Assembly: GCA_944381215.1 (NCBI GenBank)
Contig: CALWKF010000008.1
Location: 1 to 61,382, forward strand
Reading direction: 5' to 3'
DNA: 61,382 bases
DNA from: an uncultured Clostridia bacterium
Lineage (GTDB): Bacteria; Bacillota; Clostridia; Christensenellales; UBA1242
Positions 24,338 to 32,580 of the stretch are shown here, in pieces; position 1 is the first letter of the stretch; every line of letters starts with the position of its first letter. The notes under the pieces were generated by a model. It saw only the letters and a program-made list of their open reading frames with translations. It was not told where the DNA came from and searched no databases. The position numbers and the translations under genes are program-made.

Positions 24338-25666
24338 TTAGAAATGTATTCTGCTTTTTGACTTGTGCACTTGCCTTAGGGTACGCTTTTTGTGGCCAGT
24401 TTTTGCACCACCACGAATGTTTAAGTTACCACTTTTGGAGTTGGAGCGTTCCACATTGCCAAAGACAATTGCGCGCTTTTCACGTGATTTGATGTTTAGT
24501 TTTTTGCCAGGGTTTGAGGGCCTACTTTTATTTTGCGGTAAGGCAAGCCCGTTAAGTGTCAGCGTCGACAACGTGATTTTAGACTTGGTCTTTTTCTCGA
24601 TTTCCTCGAGGTCGCGCACTTGCTCTGGGGTATTGAGTAGGGTGTACGCATTCCCGCTTTTGCCAGCGCGCCCCGTACGCCCGACACGGTGAATGTAGTA
24701 TTCGTTATTTTGAGGCAGGTCGAAGTTTATTACCGAAATTACGTCCTTTACATCGATACCGCGCGCCGCCACGTCGGTGGTAACCAAAATGTTGTTCGGC
24801 TCCGATTTGTACTCATTCATCACTTTTTTGCGAACATTTTGTGGCATATCGCCATGCAGTGCCAGTGCCATAAAGCCCATTTTTCGTAGGTACACTTGCA
24901 TGCTGTCCACCATTTTCTTGGTGTTGCAGAAAATTATTGTGCGTCCGCGTGGCAGTTCGGAAAGCAAAGCGTGCAATGCTCTCTTTTTCTTGTCTTTTGG
25001 ACAGATAAAGTAACTCTGGCGGATGCTCGAAATTGTAGCATTAGGCGTGCCCACTTGAATGGTCTCGGGCGAGCGCATGTAGTTTTTAGTCAGTGCCATA
25101 ATGTCCTTGGACATGGTTGCGCTAAACATTATTGTCTGGCGTTCTTCGGGCGTCTGCTTTAGTATTGATTCGATGTCGTGGATAAAGCCCATATTGAGCA
25201 TCTCATCCGCTTCGTCGAGGACGACGGTTGACACGAGCCCGAGTTTTAGCGTTTTCCTAGAAATGTGGTCGAGAATGCGCCCAGGTGTGCCGATGACGAT
25301 ATTCGCTCCGCGTTTAAGGGCGTAAATTTGGCGTTGCATATCTGTGCCACCATACACGCTAATCACGCGAATTTTTGAGTTTTTGCCGATAATTTTACGG
25401 AATTCGTAGTGAATCTGCTCCGCTAGTTCGCGGGTAGGGCAGAGGATGAGTGCTTGGACATAGTGCTCGTTTGTTACTTTTTCGAGTATCGGCAGAGCAA
25501 ATGCTAGCGTCTTGCCCGTACCAGTTTGAGATAACCCTATTAGGTCTTTTCCTTTTAGTAGCTCTGGAATTGCACGCGCCTGAATTTCGGTGGGCTTATC
25601 AAAACCCTCGCGATGTAGTGTAGAAACAAGTGAGGCACTTAGCCCCAAATCATTAAAAGTTTTCAT
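24338..25666 (-). CDS. DEAD-box ATP-dependent RNA helicase
   Basis: 442 residues with TGGAG upstream of the ATG. All motifs are in order: Q motif PTEIQARAIP, I SQTGTGKT, Ia PTRELAEQ, GG, II DEAD, III SAT, QGDMPQ-like HGDMPQ, V DVAARGID and VI HRVGRTGRAGKSG. The C-terminal 70 residues are basic and Asn/Gly/Lys-rich (NIRGGAKTGHKKRTLR), an RNA-binding tail shorter than in CshA and without a DbpA-type domain. Roles in ribosome assembly or mRNA decay are typical of the family. Confidence 0.93.
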   Translation of the reverse strand: MKTFNDLGLSASLVSTLHREGFDKPTEIQARAIPELLKGKDLIGLSQTGTGKTLAFALPILEKVTNEHYVQALILCPTRELAEQIHYEFRKIIGKNSKIRVISVYGGTDMQRQIYALKRGANIVIGTPGRILDHISRKTLKLGLVSTVVLDEADEMLNMGFIHDIESILKQTPEERQTIMFSATMSKDIMALTKNYMRSPETIQVGTPNATISSIRQSYFICPKDKKKRALHALLSELPRGRTIIFCNTKKMVDSMQVYLRKMGFMALALHGDMPQNVRKKVMNEYKSEPNNILVTTDVAARGIDVKDVISVINFDLPQNNEYYIHRVGRTGRAGKSGNAYTLLNTPEQVRDLEEIEKKTKSKITLSTLTLNGLALPQNKSRPSNPGKKLNIKSREKRAIVFGNVERSNSKSGNLNIRGGAKTGHKKRTLRQVHKSKSRIHF

Positions 25667-26026
25667 TTTTTACTCCATTTTTGTTGTTTTTTTGATTAAA
25701 TTACCAAGATTTATTTTTTTATTTTTTAAATTCAAAATTTAAACCAATTTTATAAATAATTAAGATATTTTAATTAATTTTTAGTAATTATTAAATAAAT
25801 TTTAAATATTATTATTTTGAATTTTTTATTAATCTTAGTAAATAGATTTATTTGCATAATTGTATGCCAGCACTTTATCAATCAACAAAACTAAAATAAA
25901 AAAGAAAACTTGTTTTGCCAAGTGCTCTTAATAAATCTTTACTATATTACCATAAATTAAACCTTTTGTCAATACTCTATTCAGACTGATGATATTAGTA
26001 TTAAAGCCTGTTTTTTGCTATTTTTT

Positions 26027-26063
26027 AAGTACTATGCATATACTATGCAAGTACTATGCAATG
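26027..26063. repeat. Cluster of three (A/G)GTACTATGCA-type motifs
   Basis: AAGTACTATGCAT, ATACTATGCA and AAGTACTATGCAATG lie head to tail within 37 bases, preceded by TTTTTTGCTATTTTTT. The same motif occurs in four other intergenic sites in the window. Confidence 0.75.
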
Positions 26064-26300
26064 AAAAATACGTAAAAATTATTAGAAAATCATAATAAAT
26101 ATTAATATTTCATTAAAAATACTAAAAAATTATAATAAATTATTAAAAATAAAAATTATATAAAATTAATTTAATTATTTATTAATAAAAAATAATTAAT
26201 TAATAGAAAAATGCAAATTTAATCTAATTATATTAATTATATATACAATAGAAAAAAATTAAAATAAAATCAATTTTATATTAAATAAATATAATAAATA

Positions 26301-26330
26301 AAAAAATTCAACCTTTTAGTTGAATTTTTT
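26301..26330. terminator. Bidirectional terminator
   Basis: AAAAAATTCAAC pairs with GTTGAATTTTTT. On the minus strand it ends the gene at 26348-27049. Confidence 0.8.
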
Positions 26331-26347
26331 ATAAAACAGTTGTATTT

Positions 26348-27049
26348 TTAGTATTTAGTTTGCGATGTTAGGTAGTCGACATCTTCGTGTGCAAGAGTGT
26401 CCTGTCGCTTCTCAAGATTTGCAATTTCGGCTTTAATTTTGTCGATTTCCGCCTCTTTTTTCTTCGCGATTTGTCTTGCTACAATTTCCCAGAGAAATTC
26501 CTGCATACCATTTTCAATCGCCACGGCGCAAGGGGTAGGTGTGTCATAGTTTGGAATGTAAATGGGGTTGCGACCAATTAAATTTACCGTCTTACGCTCG
26601 AAGCTCTGCATGGCTTCAGTTTTGTCAAAATACAAATCTTTTGTGTTGCTCGACACAATGCTACTTTGGTTTTTAGCGACCGGTATTTTCTTTGTCACTT
26701 CAAAATCATTCTTGGAGTTTTTTAACACGAGTGAGTAGTTGTACTTTTCTATGTGCTTTGTTCCAAACTCATCATTGAGTTCGGTTCTTTCTTTACCATC
26801 CAAAACTACATCCAAAAAGTACTCAATGCCAGTTTTTTCTTTTAGATAAGCTTGTATCTCGTGCGCCAATTCTAGGGCGTTGATTTCAAACACTTTGTTA
26901 TACGATTCAATAATTGCGGAATTGTGCTTTGCTACGTAGTAATTTTTGATTGCATCGGGCTGATTACTTTGCGCCTTTTGCATGTCGTGATAAATTTTTA
27001 ATGCATTTACTGTTTGATCATTCAGTGCTTTAAGTTCGTTTAAGTTCAT
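26348..27049 (-). CDS. Hypothetical helical protein
   Basis: Start ATG 27049 has AAGGAG 6 bases upstream; the in-frame TTG at 27064 precedes that site. 233 residues with no signal or membrane segment. N-terminal helices rich in Asn/Ala, a central region with EYFLDVVLDGKERTEL and LVLKNSKNDFEVTKKIP, and a C-terminal coiled coil (KKKEAEIDKIKAEIANLEKRQ). No family recognised. Its codon use is more AT-rich than in the core genes. Confidence 0.65.
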   Translation of the reverse strand: MNLNELKALNDQTVNALKIYHDMQKAQSNQPDAIKNYYVAKHNSAIIESYNKVFEINALELAHEIQAYLKEKTGIEYFLDVVLDGKERTELNDEFGTKHIEKYNYSLVLKNSKNDFEVTKKIPVAKNQSSIVSSNTKDLYFDKTEAMQSFERKTVNLIGRNPIYIPNYDTPTPCAVAIENGMQEFLWEIVARQIAKKKEAEIDKIKAEIANLEKRQDTLAHEDVDYLTSQTKY

Positions 27050-27313
27050 AAGTTGCTCCTTCAATGGTTTTGTTATATTATACCACTAAATGCAATTTAT
27101 TTCAATAAGTTACGCTGTTTTTTATTTTGTAATTTTTTAGCTTATTTAATAATTATATTTGTACTGGAAATAACAGATTCAAAAAAGAACAAAGTTATTT
27201 GCAGGCCTCGTGAAGCGCGCCCTCACATACACCGACAAGCCCTACGAATTAGTATAACTCTTCTTTAATATCTTTTATAATATAAATCGTACCTAAATAC
27301 ATATTTTTTATAG

Positions 27314-27339
27314 AAAAAAGCCCGCAAAATCGGGCTTTT
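27314..27339. terminator. Terminator-like hairpin beside the tRNA-Ser att scar
   Basis: AAAAAAGCCCG pairs with CGGGCTTTT. It lies 9 bases left of the direct repeat at 27348 and may end transcription that leaves the tRNA-Ser region on the minus strand. Confidence 0.65.
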
Positions 27340-27362
27340 AATGTACCGGCGGAGAGAGGCGG

Positions 27363-27818
27363 CGATTTGCGGAATAAAAAGTTGCTTAGTACGCAAGTTT
27401 TAGCAAATCGGACAAGACCTCCGTGTCTTGGCGGGCGTGAAAGTGAGTGTAGAAGAAAAGTTTTAAAATAGTTCAAAAGTAAAATAAAAGCATAGCCCGA
27501 ACGGTGCGAACCCGTGAGTTCGAATCCGCATTAGCTGGTTAAAAAAGTTTTATTGGCGGGGAGCTTTTCGATGGAATTTTTTATGAATTTTTGAATAGTT
27601 TGTTTGTTAAAAATTTTTGTAGAATAAAATCTTTGTTAATATTTTTGCCAAATCTTTCTATGAAAAAATTTTTTAATAAATTTTTTTATTCAATTTTTTT
27701 GTTAAATATGTTTTGATTGAATTTATTTTCTGGTAAAAAATATTATTTGTCGAAATTTTGATAAGTTTTTCTATTTTTGGCAAAGCCACATAATTTTTTA
27801 AAAAATGAAAAAGGTAAT
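27363..27818. other. Non-coding region with tRNA-like debris
   Basis: No gene is seen. Near 27495-27535 the DNA reads GGTGCGAACCCGTGAGTTCGAATCCGC, split by lost pairing, like broken T-arms of tRNA genes. The rest is AT-rich with TTTTT and AAAAA runs. It fits decayed attachment-site material. Confidence 0.35.
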
Positions 27819-28619
27819 TCACTTATTTAGATATTTATTAATTTTTTCCTCCAACATATCAGAATGCTGCTTTACAGCAGAAATAAATTCAAATTCTGTT
27901 ACATTTTTTCTGCTTTTGTTTAATGTTTCATAATCTAAAGAAATGTTGGCAATTTGAGGCAATACAGCAAGTTGTTTTGCAATTATATCCCAGTCAATTG
28001 TTCCACTGAAAGGAGGTATTGTGTGTTCATCAACCAGCCCATTGTTATCATGAAGATGAAGAGCAACAAGTTTATCCCCAAAGTATTCTAGATATGGAAA
28101 ATCTTTATCAAAAGCATTTTGATGACCTGAATCAAAGCAAAACTTTAACATTTCGTGATTTATGTTGTTAAAGACGTCAACTATAATTTTTCTTTTGATT
28201 AAATTTTCAATGGCAAGGGGAATACTTTTTGTTTTGCAAAAATCTAGAATTTCATAGAGCCTTTTTTCACCAATTTTTGTATATTCCCCGACCAAATGAA
28301 CGACAACACTTTTAAATTTATATTTGCTTGCAGTTAAAACATCGTTTATTATGCTTCTTTTTATTTTCTCACCAATTTCATCATCTTGCCAAAAATGTGG
28401 CAGTTCCTCAGTTGTGTATGTCATGTGAAGACTGGATGGGCTAAGTCTAACTTCATTAAATAACTTTATCTGTTGTTTAATTGTTCCGTTTTCGTGGTTA
28501 AACTTGCTGTCTTGACTTGCGATAATAGAATCAAAACCAATTTTCTTGATTAAATTCGCTCTTTCTGTGGTGTCGCTGATATACCCAAAAAAGAAAGAAA
28601 TTCCTTTGTTCAATTTCAT
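27819..28619 (-). CDS. Sugar-phosphate isomerase/endonuclease IV-like TIM-barrel protein
   Basis: Start ATG 28619, with AAAGGTG about 8 bases upstream, preferred over GTG 28631. 266 residues. The xylose-isomerase-like TIM barrel (AP_endonuc_2 type) shows likely metal ligands: Glu in LAIENL, Asp/His in FCFDSGHQN, His in ALHLHDN, and a late Glu in SLDYETLN. LHMTYTTEELPHF near the front gives an early His. Such proteins act on sugars or inositols; the substrate cannot be told. It stands alone and AT-rich in the tRNA-Ser island, suggesting it was acquired. Confidence 0.75.
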   Translation of the reverse strand: MKLNKGISFFFGYISDTTERANLIKKIGFDSIIASQDSKFNHENGTIKQQIKLFNEVRLSPSSLHMTYTTEELPHFWQDDEIGEKIKRSIINDVLTASKYKFKSVVVHLVGEYTKIGEKRLYEILDFCKTKSIPLAIENLIKRKIIVDVFNNINHEMLKFCFDSGHQNAFDKDFPYLEYFGDKLVALHLHDNNGLVDEHTIPPFSGTIDWDIIAKQLAVLPQIANISLDYETLNKSRKNVTEFEFISAVKQHSDMLEEKINKYLNK

Positions 28620-28693
28620 TTTTATTTTCACCTTTAAAGTTTGTTTTTTAAGTTTAACATATATAAAAATTTAAATCAAATTTTTTACGGCTT

Positions 28694-28723
28694 ATTTTTG
28701 TTTTGTTTTGTTTTGTTTTTGTT
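28694..28723. repeat. Short simple repeat (TTTTG)n
   Basis: Four to five TTTTG units in a row, upstream of the isomerase-like gene; a possible slippage tract. Confidence 0.7.
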
Positions 28724-28795
28724 GTGAAGCGGTTGAGTGTCGATTTTAAAATTAGAGATATAAAACAATAGAATAATGACAAGGCTTAACAATCA

Positions 28796-29508
28796 AAACT
28801 ACCGGCTTAGCCGGTAGTTTGCACTAGCCCCCTTAGGGCATTTTGCAGCATTGCCGTAAACGGCTCTGAAGTTCCGCCCCTAGCTCGGTTTTTACTAACT
28901 GCCCCTAAAGGGGCTTTTCTTATTTGTTTCCTCTTACTGGCACACCCGTAAACGGGTCTATAAACTCTTTCATTGTTAATTGTTCATAATTATAATCTTC
29001 TTGCAATTGATTCCGTATGTATTCTTGTATTACCTTCTTATTTTTCCCTACCTTATCAACATAATATCCTCTACACCAAAACTTCTTTATCCATACCTGT
29101 ATTTTAAATTCACATATTTTTCAAATATCATTAAACTACTTTTCCCCTTTAAGTACCCCATTACTTGAGCAACACTATATTTAGGTGGTATTGATAATTA
29201 CATATGTATATGGTCTGGACATGCTTCAGCCTCTATTATTTCTATTCCTTTGTACTGGCATAACTTTCTTAACATTACTCCAATATCCCTTTTTATTTTA
29301 CCATATATAACTTGTCTGCGATATTTTGGCGCAAATACTTTTGTGTCTTGCAATTACATTTTGTGTGTTAAACAATCTATGTCTAGTTTCATAGACAAAA
29401 CCTCCTATGGTATTGAGCAAAGCGGCAAAACTTCGCTCCTATTTTGCCATAGGAGGTTTTGATTTGCAAAACTATAAGTTTTTTGGAACCACGGGCACAG
29501 CCCGTGGT
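28796..29508 (-). mobile_element. IS200-type insertion sequence, decayed
   Basis: About 713 bp. One end has the palindrome AAACTACCGGC-TTA-GCCGGTAGTTT (28796-28820), the other ACCACGGGC-ACA-GCCCGTGGT (29488-29508), the hairpin ends that IS200/IS605 TnpA recognises instead of inverted repeats. Between them lies a tnpA pseudogene. A stem AAAACCTCCTATGG (29397-29410) with CCATAGGAGGTTTT (29447-29460) buries the tnpA ribosome site, a known IS200 self-control device. Confidence 0.85.
28920..29392 (-). pseudogene. tnpA: IS200 transposase TnpA pseudogene
   Basis: ATG 29392 begins MKLDIDCLTHKM, stops at TAA, then continues LQDTKVFAPKYRRQVIYGKI, EAEACPDHIHM, stops at TAA again, continues LSIPPKYSVAQVMGYLKGKSS, and shifts frame near GGTATGGATAAAG before finishing FWCRGYYVDKVGKNKKVIQEYIRNQ to TAA at 28920-28922. 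The HUH metal motif HIH and the nucleophile Tyr region (EYIRNQ) are still readable. Two stops plus one frameshift mean it is dead. An intact TnpA is about 150 residues. Confidence 0.85.
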
Positions 29509-29527
29509 ATTCGATTTATCAATAAAA

Positions 29528-29553
29528 AAGACCAGGTTAAAAAACCTAGTCTT
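29528..29553. terminator. Hairpin right of the IS200 element
   Basis: AAGACCAGGTT pairs with AACCTAGTCTT (one mismatch) around AAAA. Confidence 0.6.
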
Positions 29554-29687
29554 GAACTTTAACTTATTAAATTTAATAGTTTACGCAATATTTTATTCCG
29601 TTGACTTCATGCGAGAATTTTGCTACAAAAGACTTTAATATTAGCAAAGAATATAAGGAGTGTTTATTAAAGATAATATAGCATAAA

Positions 29688-29715
29688 AAATGCCCAACAT
29701 ATTGTTGGGCTATAT
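29688..29715. terminator. Terminator for the small minus-strand ORF
   Basis: GCCCAAC (29692-29698) pairs with GTTGGGC (29704-29710), flanked by AAAAAA on the left, so it works on the minus strand. Confidence 0.7.
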
Positions 29716-29724
29716 TATTCAAAT

Positions 29725-29817
29725 TTACTTTTTATTTTTGCGGAAGCGACCTAAATCATCTCTATCAAGATTTTTCCAGTTTTCACTTGGTTCAATATCA
29801 GGCTTTTTATAAGACAT
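29725..29817 (-). CDS. Short hypothetical protein next to tRNA-Ser
   Basis: A 30-codon frame from ATG 29817 reads MSYKKPDIEPSENWKNLDRDD then LGRFRKNKK. The frame is open further upstream without a clear start and runs into tRNA-Ser. It may be the C-terminal remnant of a longer protein cut by integration at the tRNA. No ribosome site is seen. A terminator follows it. Confidence 0.3.
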   Translation of the reverse strand: MSYKKPDIEPSENWKNLDRDDLGRFRKNKK

Positions 29818-29895
29818 CACAAGCCCAAAACTATCTTGTAAAAAGAAAAATACGCAACCTAGTTTTTTATTCCAAGGGTGCGTACAATTCCGTTC

Positions 29896-29984
29896 TGGCG
29901 GAGAGAGGCGGATTCGAACCGCCGGTGCCTCATCAGCACACACGCTTTCCAAGCGTGCACATTAGACCGCTCTGACATCTCTCC
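29896..29984 (-). tRNA. tRNA-Ser (anticodon GGA)
   Basis: 89 nt with encoded CCA. Acceptor GGAGAGA/TCTCTCC, anticodon stem around CTTGGAAAG (GGA), long class-II variable arm and T-arm GGCGGTTCGAATCCGCC. Its last 15 nt before CCA recur at 27348-27362. Confidence 0.95.
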
Positions 29985-30041
29985 AAAGGGTAATAATAGG
30001 TTAACCTAAAAATAAGTTTTAGTCAAGTAAAATTGTGAAAA

Positions 30042-30521
30042 TTATTTCAAATATTCTAAAATTGCGCGGTATTTTTGTACCATTGTATCAAAGTTGCAAC
30101 CAAAATTTGCGGGGCTGGGTGAGGGGAGATAGATGCTGGTTTTATTAAAAAGTTTGGTGTAAAGTTTGGTTGCGGTTTGTCCCGTGGTAAACGTAGCCCT
30201 AATATTCGCAATGCTAAAAATTTTATCTAAATCATTAGGTACAACATTAGTGATACTTGAATCGCTCGCGCCGTGAATCTCGCATTCTTTTACAACGTCC
30301 CAAAGTGCGATTTTTTTGTCTAATAAAAACGCTATTTTCCCGCTGTTATTTTGAGGAATTTTTTCGTTAAAAATTGCGGATAAAATTTCCCAAAATCTGT
30401 TGCGTGGGTTACCATAAAACATATTATTTTTGCGCGACAGTGGCGAGGGAAAAGAACCTAAAATTAGCACCCGACTATCATGGTTGAATATGGGGTTAAT
30501 TGTGTGAATTAATTTTTCCAT
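30042..30521 (-). CDS. DNA-deoxyinosine/uracil glycosylase of the MUG/HDG type
   Basis: 159 residues. The uracil-DNA-glycosylase-like fold has VLILGSFPSPLSRKNNMFYGNPRNRFW, the signature of DNA-deoxyinosine glycosylases (TIGR04274-type), then LWDVVKECEIHGASDSSI and a late LPSPSPANF loop. It would excise deaminated purines or uracil. The start ATG 30521 has no ribosome site; instead a promoter lies 6 bases upstream, implying a leaderless transcript. Confidence 0.85.
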   Translation of the reverse strand: MEKLIHTINPIFNHDSRVLILGSFPSPLSRKNNMFYGNPRNRFWEILSAIFNEKIPQNNSGKIAFLLDKKIALWDVVKECEIHGASDSSITNVVPNDLDKIFSIANIRATFTTGQTATKLYTKLFNKTSIYLPSPSPANFGCNFDTMVQKYRAILEYLK

Positions 30522-30527
30522 ATAGTA

Positions 30528-30555
30528 ATTATAGCATATTTTTTAAAAAATGCAA
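30528..30555 (-). promoter_or_regulatory. Leaderless promoter of the DNA glycosylase gene
   Basis: Minus strand: TTGCAT (30550-30555), 16 bases, TATAAT (30528-30533), then only 6 bases to ATG. Confidence 0.7.
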
Positions 30556-30599
30556 GATCTATATTAAAACTTCAAAAAGTGCAAGAAAGTGATTAAAAA

Positions 30600-30667
30600 T
30601 AAGTACTATGCATATAAAATTTGCTTTTTTAGTGCATTTTTTATGCAAAAAAAGGTACTATGCAATG
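30600..30667. repeat. Pair of (A/G)GTACTATGCA motifs
   Basis: AAGTACTATGCATAT at 30600-30614 and GGTACTATGCAATG at 30654-30667, same orientation, separated by TTTGCTTTTTTAGTGCATTTTTTATGC. The second ends 9 bases before the stop codon of the minus-strand glycosyltransferase. Confidence 0.75.
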
Positions 30668-30675
30668 AGTTTTTG

Positions 30676-31737
30676 TTAATTTTTAAAGAATTGTTCATTA
30701 TATTTTACAATATTTGATTCAGGTGCAAAACTCTTTGAGAGCTCGTGAAATTTCCGCGCCTCTTCAATTTTTCCTAGCCGATAATAGCAAACGCAAAGTT
30801 CCACGGCTGGTGTAAAATGTGTATACTTTTTTTCTATCCAACCGCTCGTGTTATCGGTGCAATTTAAGGCTAATTTATACCAAAAAATTGCGGTTAAATT
30901 ATCGCCTAAATTTTGATAAATTTTACCAATTTCGCAACAAGTTTTTCCACGTGGTTCGGCATAGCAAAATGCATTGAATAGAATTGATTTTGCGCGCTCG
31001 ATTTGCTTCTCTTCTAAATAGCACTGAGATAGTATAGAGCAAGCGTCTATTTTATTTTCAATCCAGCCCTCGCTCCTTAAAAATTTCTTTAATATTTTAA
31101 TGGCTTTTCGATATTTTTTGTTAAAATACAATTCTCGTCCGTAGTAATATATTGCTCGTGGCGAAAATTGGACCCCTTGCTCCTCTAGTTTTTGGTAAAT
31201 TTTTAAATTTCGCTGGGGAGTGGCTGGGCGAATTTTCTTGTGGTGGATTTTTATGTCCATGCGCAAGACTCGACCCGTAGGCGTTATGCATTCGTGCACA
31301 GGCTCGCACCACTTCATGGCGATGCTGTTTTTAATAAAGCGTTCACGGTAGTAGTAAAAATCGGGCTCGCCACGACTATCGACGCTGGCAACATACTGGC
31401 ACATTATCATGTCTGGGCCCGTTGAATAGTCAAATGTATTTTTCAAGGCAATGATTTTTTGTTGCTCGGCCTCAGGAATTACGTCGTCAGCATCCAACCA
31501 CATGAGGTAGTCCCCGCTAGCCTTTTCAAAACTAAAATTTCTTGCTTTTGAAAAGTCATCACACCACTCAAAATCATAAACATTTTCTGTAAAACTACTC
31601 GCGATTTCCTTTGTGTTATCGGTACTGCCTGTATCTACGACCACAATCTCATCGGCAAAGCTTGTAACGCAATTCAGCGCGCGGGCCAGCACCTCGCTCT
31701 CGTTTTTCACAATCATACAAACACTAATTTTCATCAT
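30676..31737 (-). CDS. Family 2 glycosyltransferase with TPR-like C-terminus
   Basis: 353 residues. The N-terminus MKISVCMIVKNESEVLARAL, VVDTGSTDNT and LWLDADD (DxD metal motif) is a GT-A family 2 domain. From about residue 190 helical repeats resembling TPRs follow (IYYYGRELYFNKKYRKAIKIL, IENKIDACSILSQCYLEEKQ). This architecture is common in Firmicute transferases of the SunS/lipopolysaccharide-core type, which act on proteins or peptides; the acceptor is unknown. No clear ribosome site. It stands alone. Confidence 0.85.
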   Translation of the reverse strand: MMKISVCMIVKNESEVLARALNCVTSFADEIVVVDTGSTDNTKEIASSFTENVYDFEWCDDFSKARNFSFEKASGDYLMWLDADDVIPEAEQQKIIALKNTFDYSTGPDMIMCQYVASVDSRGEPDFYYYRERFIKNSIAMKWCEPVHECITPTGRVLRMDIKIHHKKIRPATPQRNLKIYQKLEEQGVQFSPRAIYYYGRELYFNKKYRKAIKILKKFLRSEGWIENKIDACSILSQCYLEEKQIERAKSILFNAFCYAEPRGKTCCEIGKIYQNLGDNLTAIFWYKLALNCTDNTSGWIEKKYTHFTPAVELCVCYYRLGKIEEARKFHELSKSFAPESNIVKYNEQFFKN

Positions 31738-31837
31738 ATTAGTAGGTTATGAAAGAGTGCCTAAAAAAGTGTAATTTGCGCTTTACGAAATTTGTATCAA
31801 TAAATTAGCGCTTTTATAAAAACTTTTCATATAGTGC

Positions 31838-31866
31838 TTGACAAAATGGCGGTTTTGGTTTATTTT
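31838..31866 (+). promoter_or_regulatory. Promoter of the gene at 31895
   Basis: TTGACA (31838-31843), 17 bases, TATTTT (31861-31866). Confidence 0.65.
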
Positions 31867-31894
31867 TAGTAAAAACTAAAAAGGATTGTTAGAA

Positions 31895-32482
31895 ATGGAA
31901 AAGAACAAAGTTGCACCGGATGTATTTTTAGCGTCTTGTGTTTTGAAATTCGCTCATGAAATAGGCGATACGCGCGGTGTTACATATGCCGAAATGCTTA
32001 AGTTTATCGGCAAATTTGACAATTTTCGCGGGCTTAATGAGAATGTTTTGCGAGCAATTTGCGACAAAACTATGTTAAAGTTGGAAGATTACGATATTTT
32101 GAAGCATGAATGGCACAAAATTAACGGCGATTATGTCGCAGTTTATAGCATTCGTGATGAAATGAAGGGCTTGGTGGAAAAACATTATGCCAGCATGCTG
32201 GAAACGATTTCCGACTCCCTTCAATACGACACAAAAATATTTTTGCAGAAGCAATTGTTAAATAAAAATTGTGAGTTTGATATTTACTCATCGTATCGTA
32301 ATTTAGACCAAATTATTGATGCCGAGAGATTTCTCTTAATAAAAGAGAGCGATAGGGAAGAAAACTACTTGAAATTTAAGTTTGAAGTTACTCCGATTGG
32401 GCGCGACTGCTTGGAAACGATGTGCAAACTCAAAGAAAAGCGTTCTAAAAACAACTTCGAGCCCCTCTATTTTGGTGATTAA
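31895..32482 (+). CDS. Hypothetical cytoplasmic protein
   Basis: 195 residues. ATG 31895 is chosen because AAGGA (31881-31885) is correctly spaced for it and too close for TTG 31886. The protein is soluble and mixed alpha/beta; TPIGRDCLETMCKLKEKR at the end and FAHEIGDTRGVTYAEML at the front look like helices of a DNA- or protein-binding domain, but I recognise no family. Monocistronic, with its own promoter and terminator. Confidence 0.65.
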   Translation: MEKNKVAPDVFLASCVLKFAHEIGDTRGVTYAEMLKFIGKFDNFRGLNENVLRAICDKTMLKLEDYDILKHEWHKINGDYVAVYSIRDEMKGLVEKHYASMLETISDSLQYDTKIFLQKQLLNKNCEFDIYSSYRNLDQIIDAERFLLIKESDREENYLKFKFEVTPIGRDCLETMCKLKEKRSKNNFEPLYFGD

Positions 32483-32488
32483 AGTACG

Positions 32489-32516
32489 AAAAAGCGCAAA
32501 AAAGTGCGCTTTTTTG
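32489..32516 (+). terminator. Terminator
   Basis: AAAAAGCGC pairs with GCGCTTTTTT, loop AAAAAAGT. Confidence 0.85.
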
Positions 32517-32580
32517 CATGTTTTGACGAACTCGCATAAAATTTTAACTTAACGAAGAAAGTATTATGCGAGGTGATAGT

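Larger units (their letters stand above)
25667..26347. other. AT-rich intergenic region with motif cluster and terminator
   Basis: No gene is visible in about 680 bases. It contains the helicase promoter region, a cluster of three ACTATGCA motifs (26027-26063) and long A/T-only stretches. Near the right end a bidirectional hairpin serves the hypothetical gene. Confidence 0.5.
27348..29911. mobile_element. Small island between direct repeats of the tRNA-Ser 3' end
   Basis: GGCGGAGAGAGGCGG at 27348-27362 is an exact, same-orientation copy of 29897-29911, the 3' end of tRNA-Ser. The tRNA's 3' end faces left, so the DNA between is where an element integrated into tRNA-Ser would lie. It contains a TIM-barrel gene and a decayed IS200; no integrase remains. 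Interpretation as a reduced genomic island is inference. Confidence 0.6.

Noticed and set aside
27249..27476. 75-codon minus-strand ORF
   Set aside because: No ribosome site, crosses a terminator and the att scar; composition not protein-like.
29787..29975. 62-codon plus-strand ORF over tRNA-Ser
   Set aside because: Antisense of the tRNA gene; the text LAERGGFEPPVPHQ is a known tRNA artefact.
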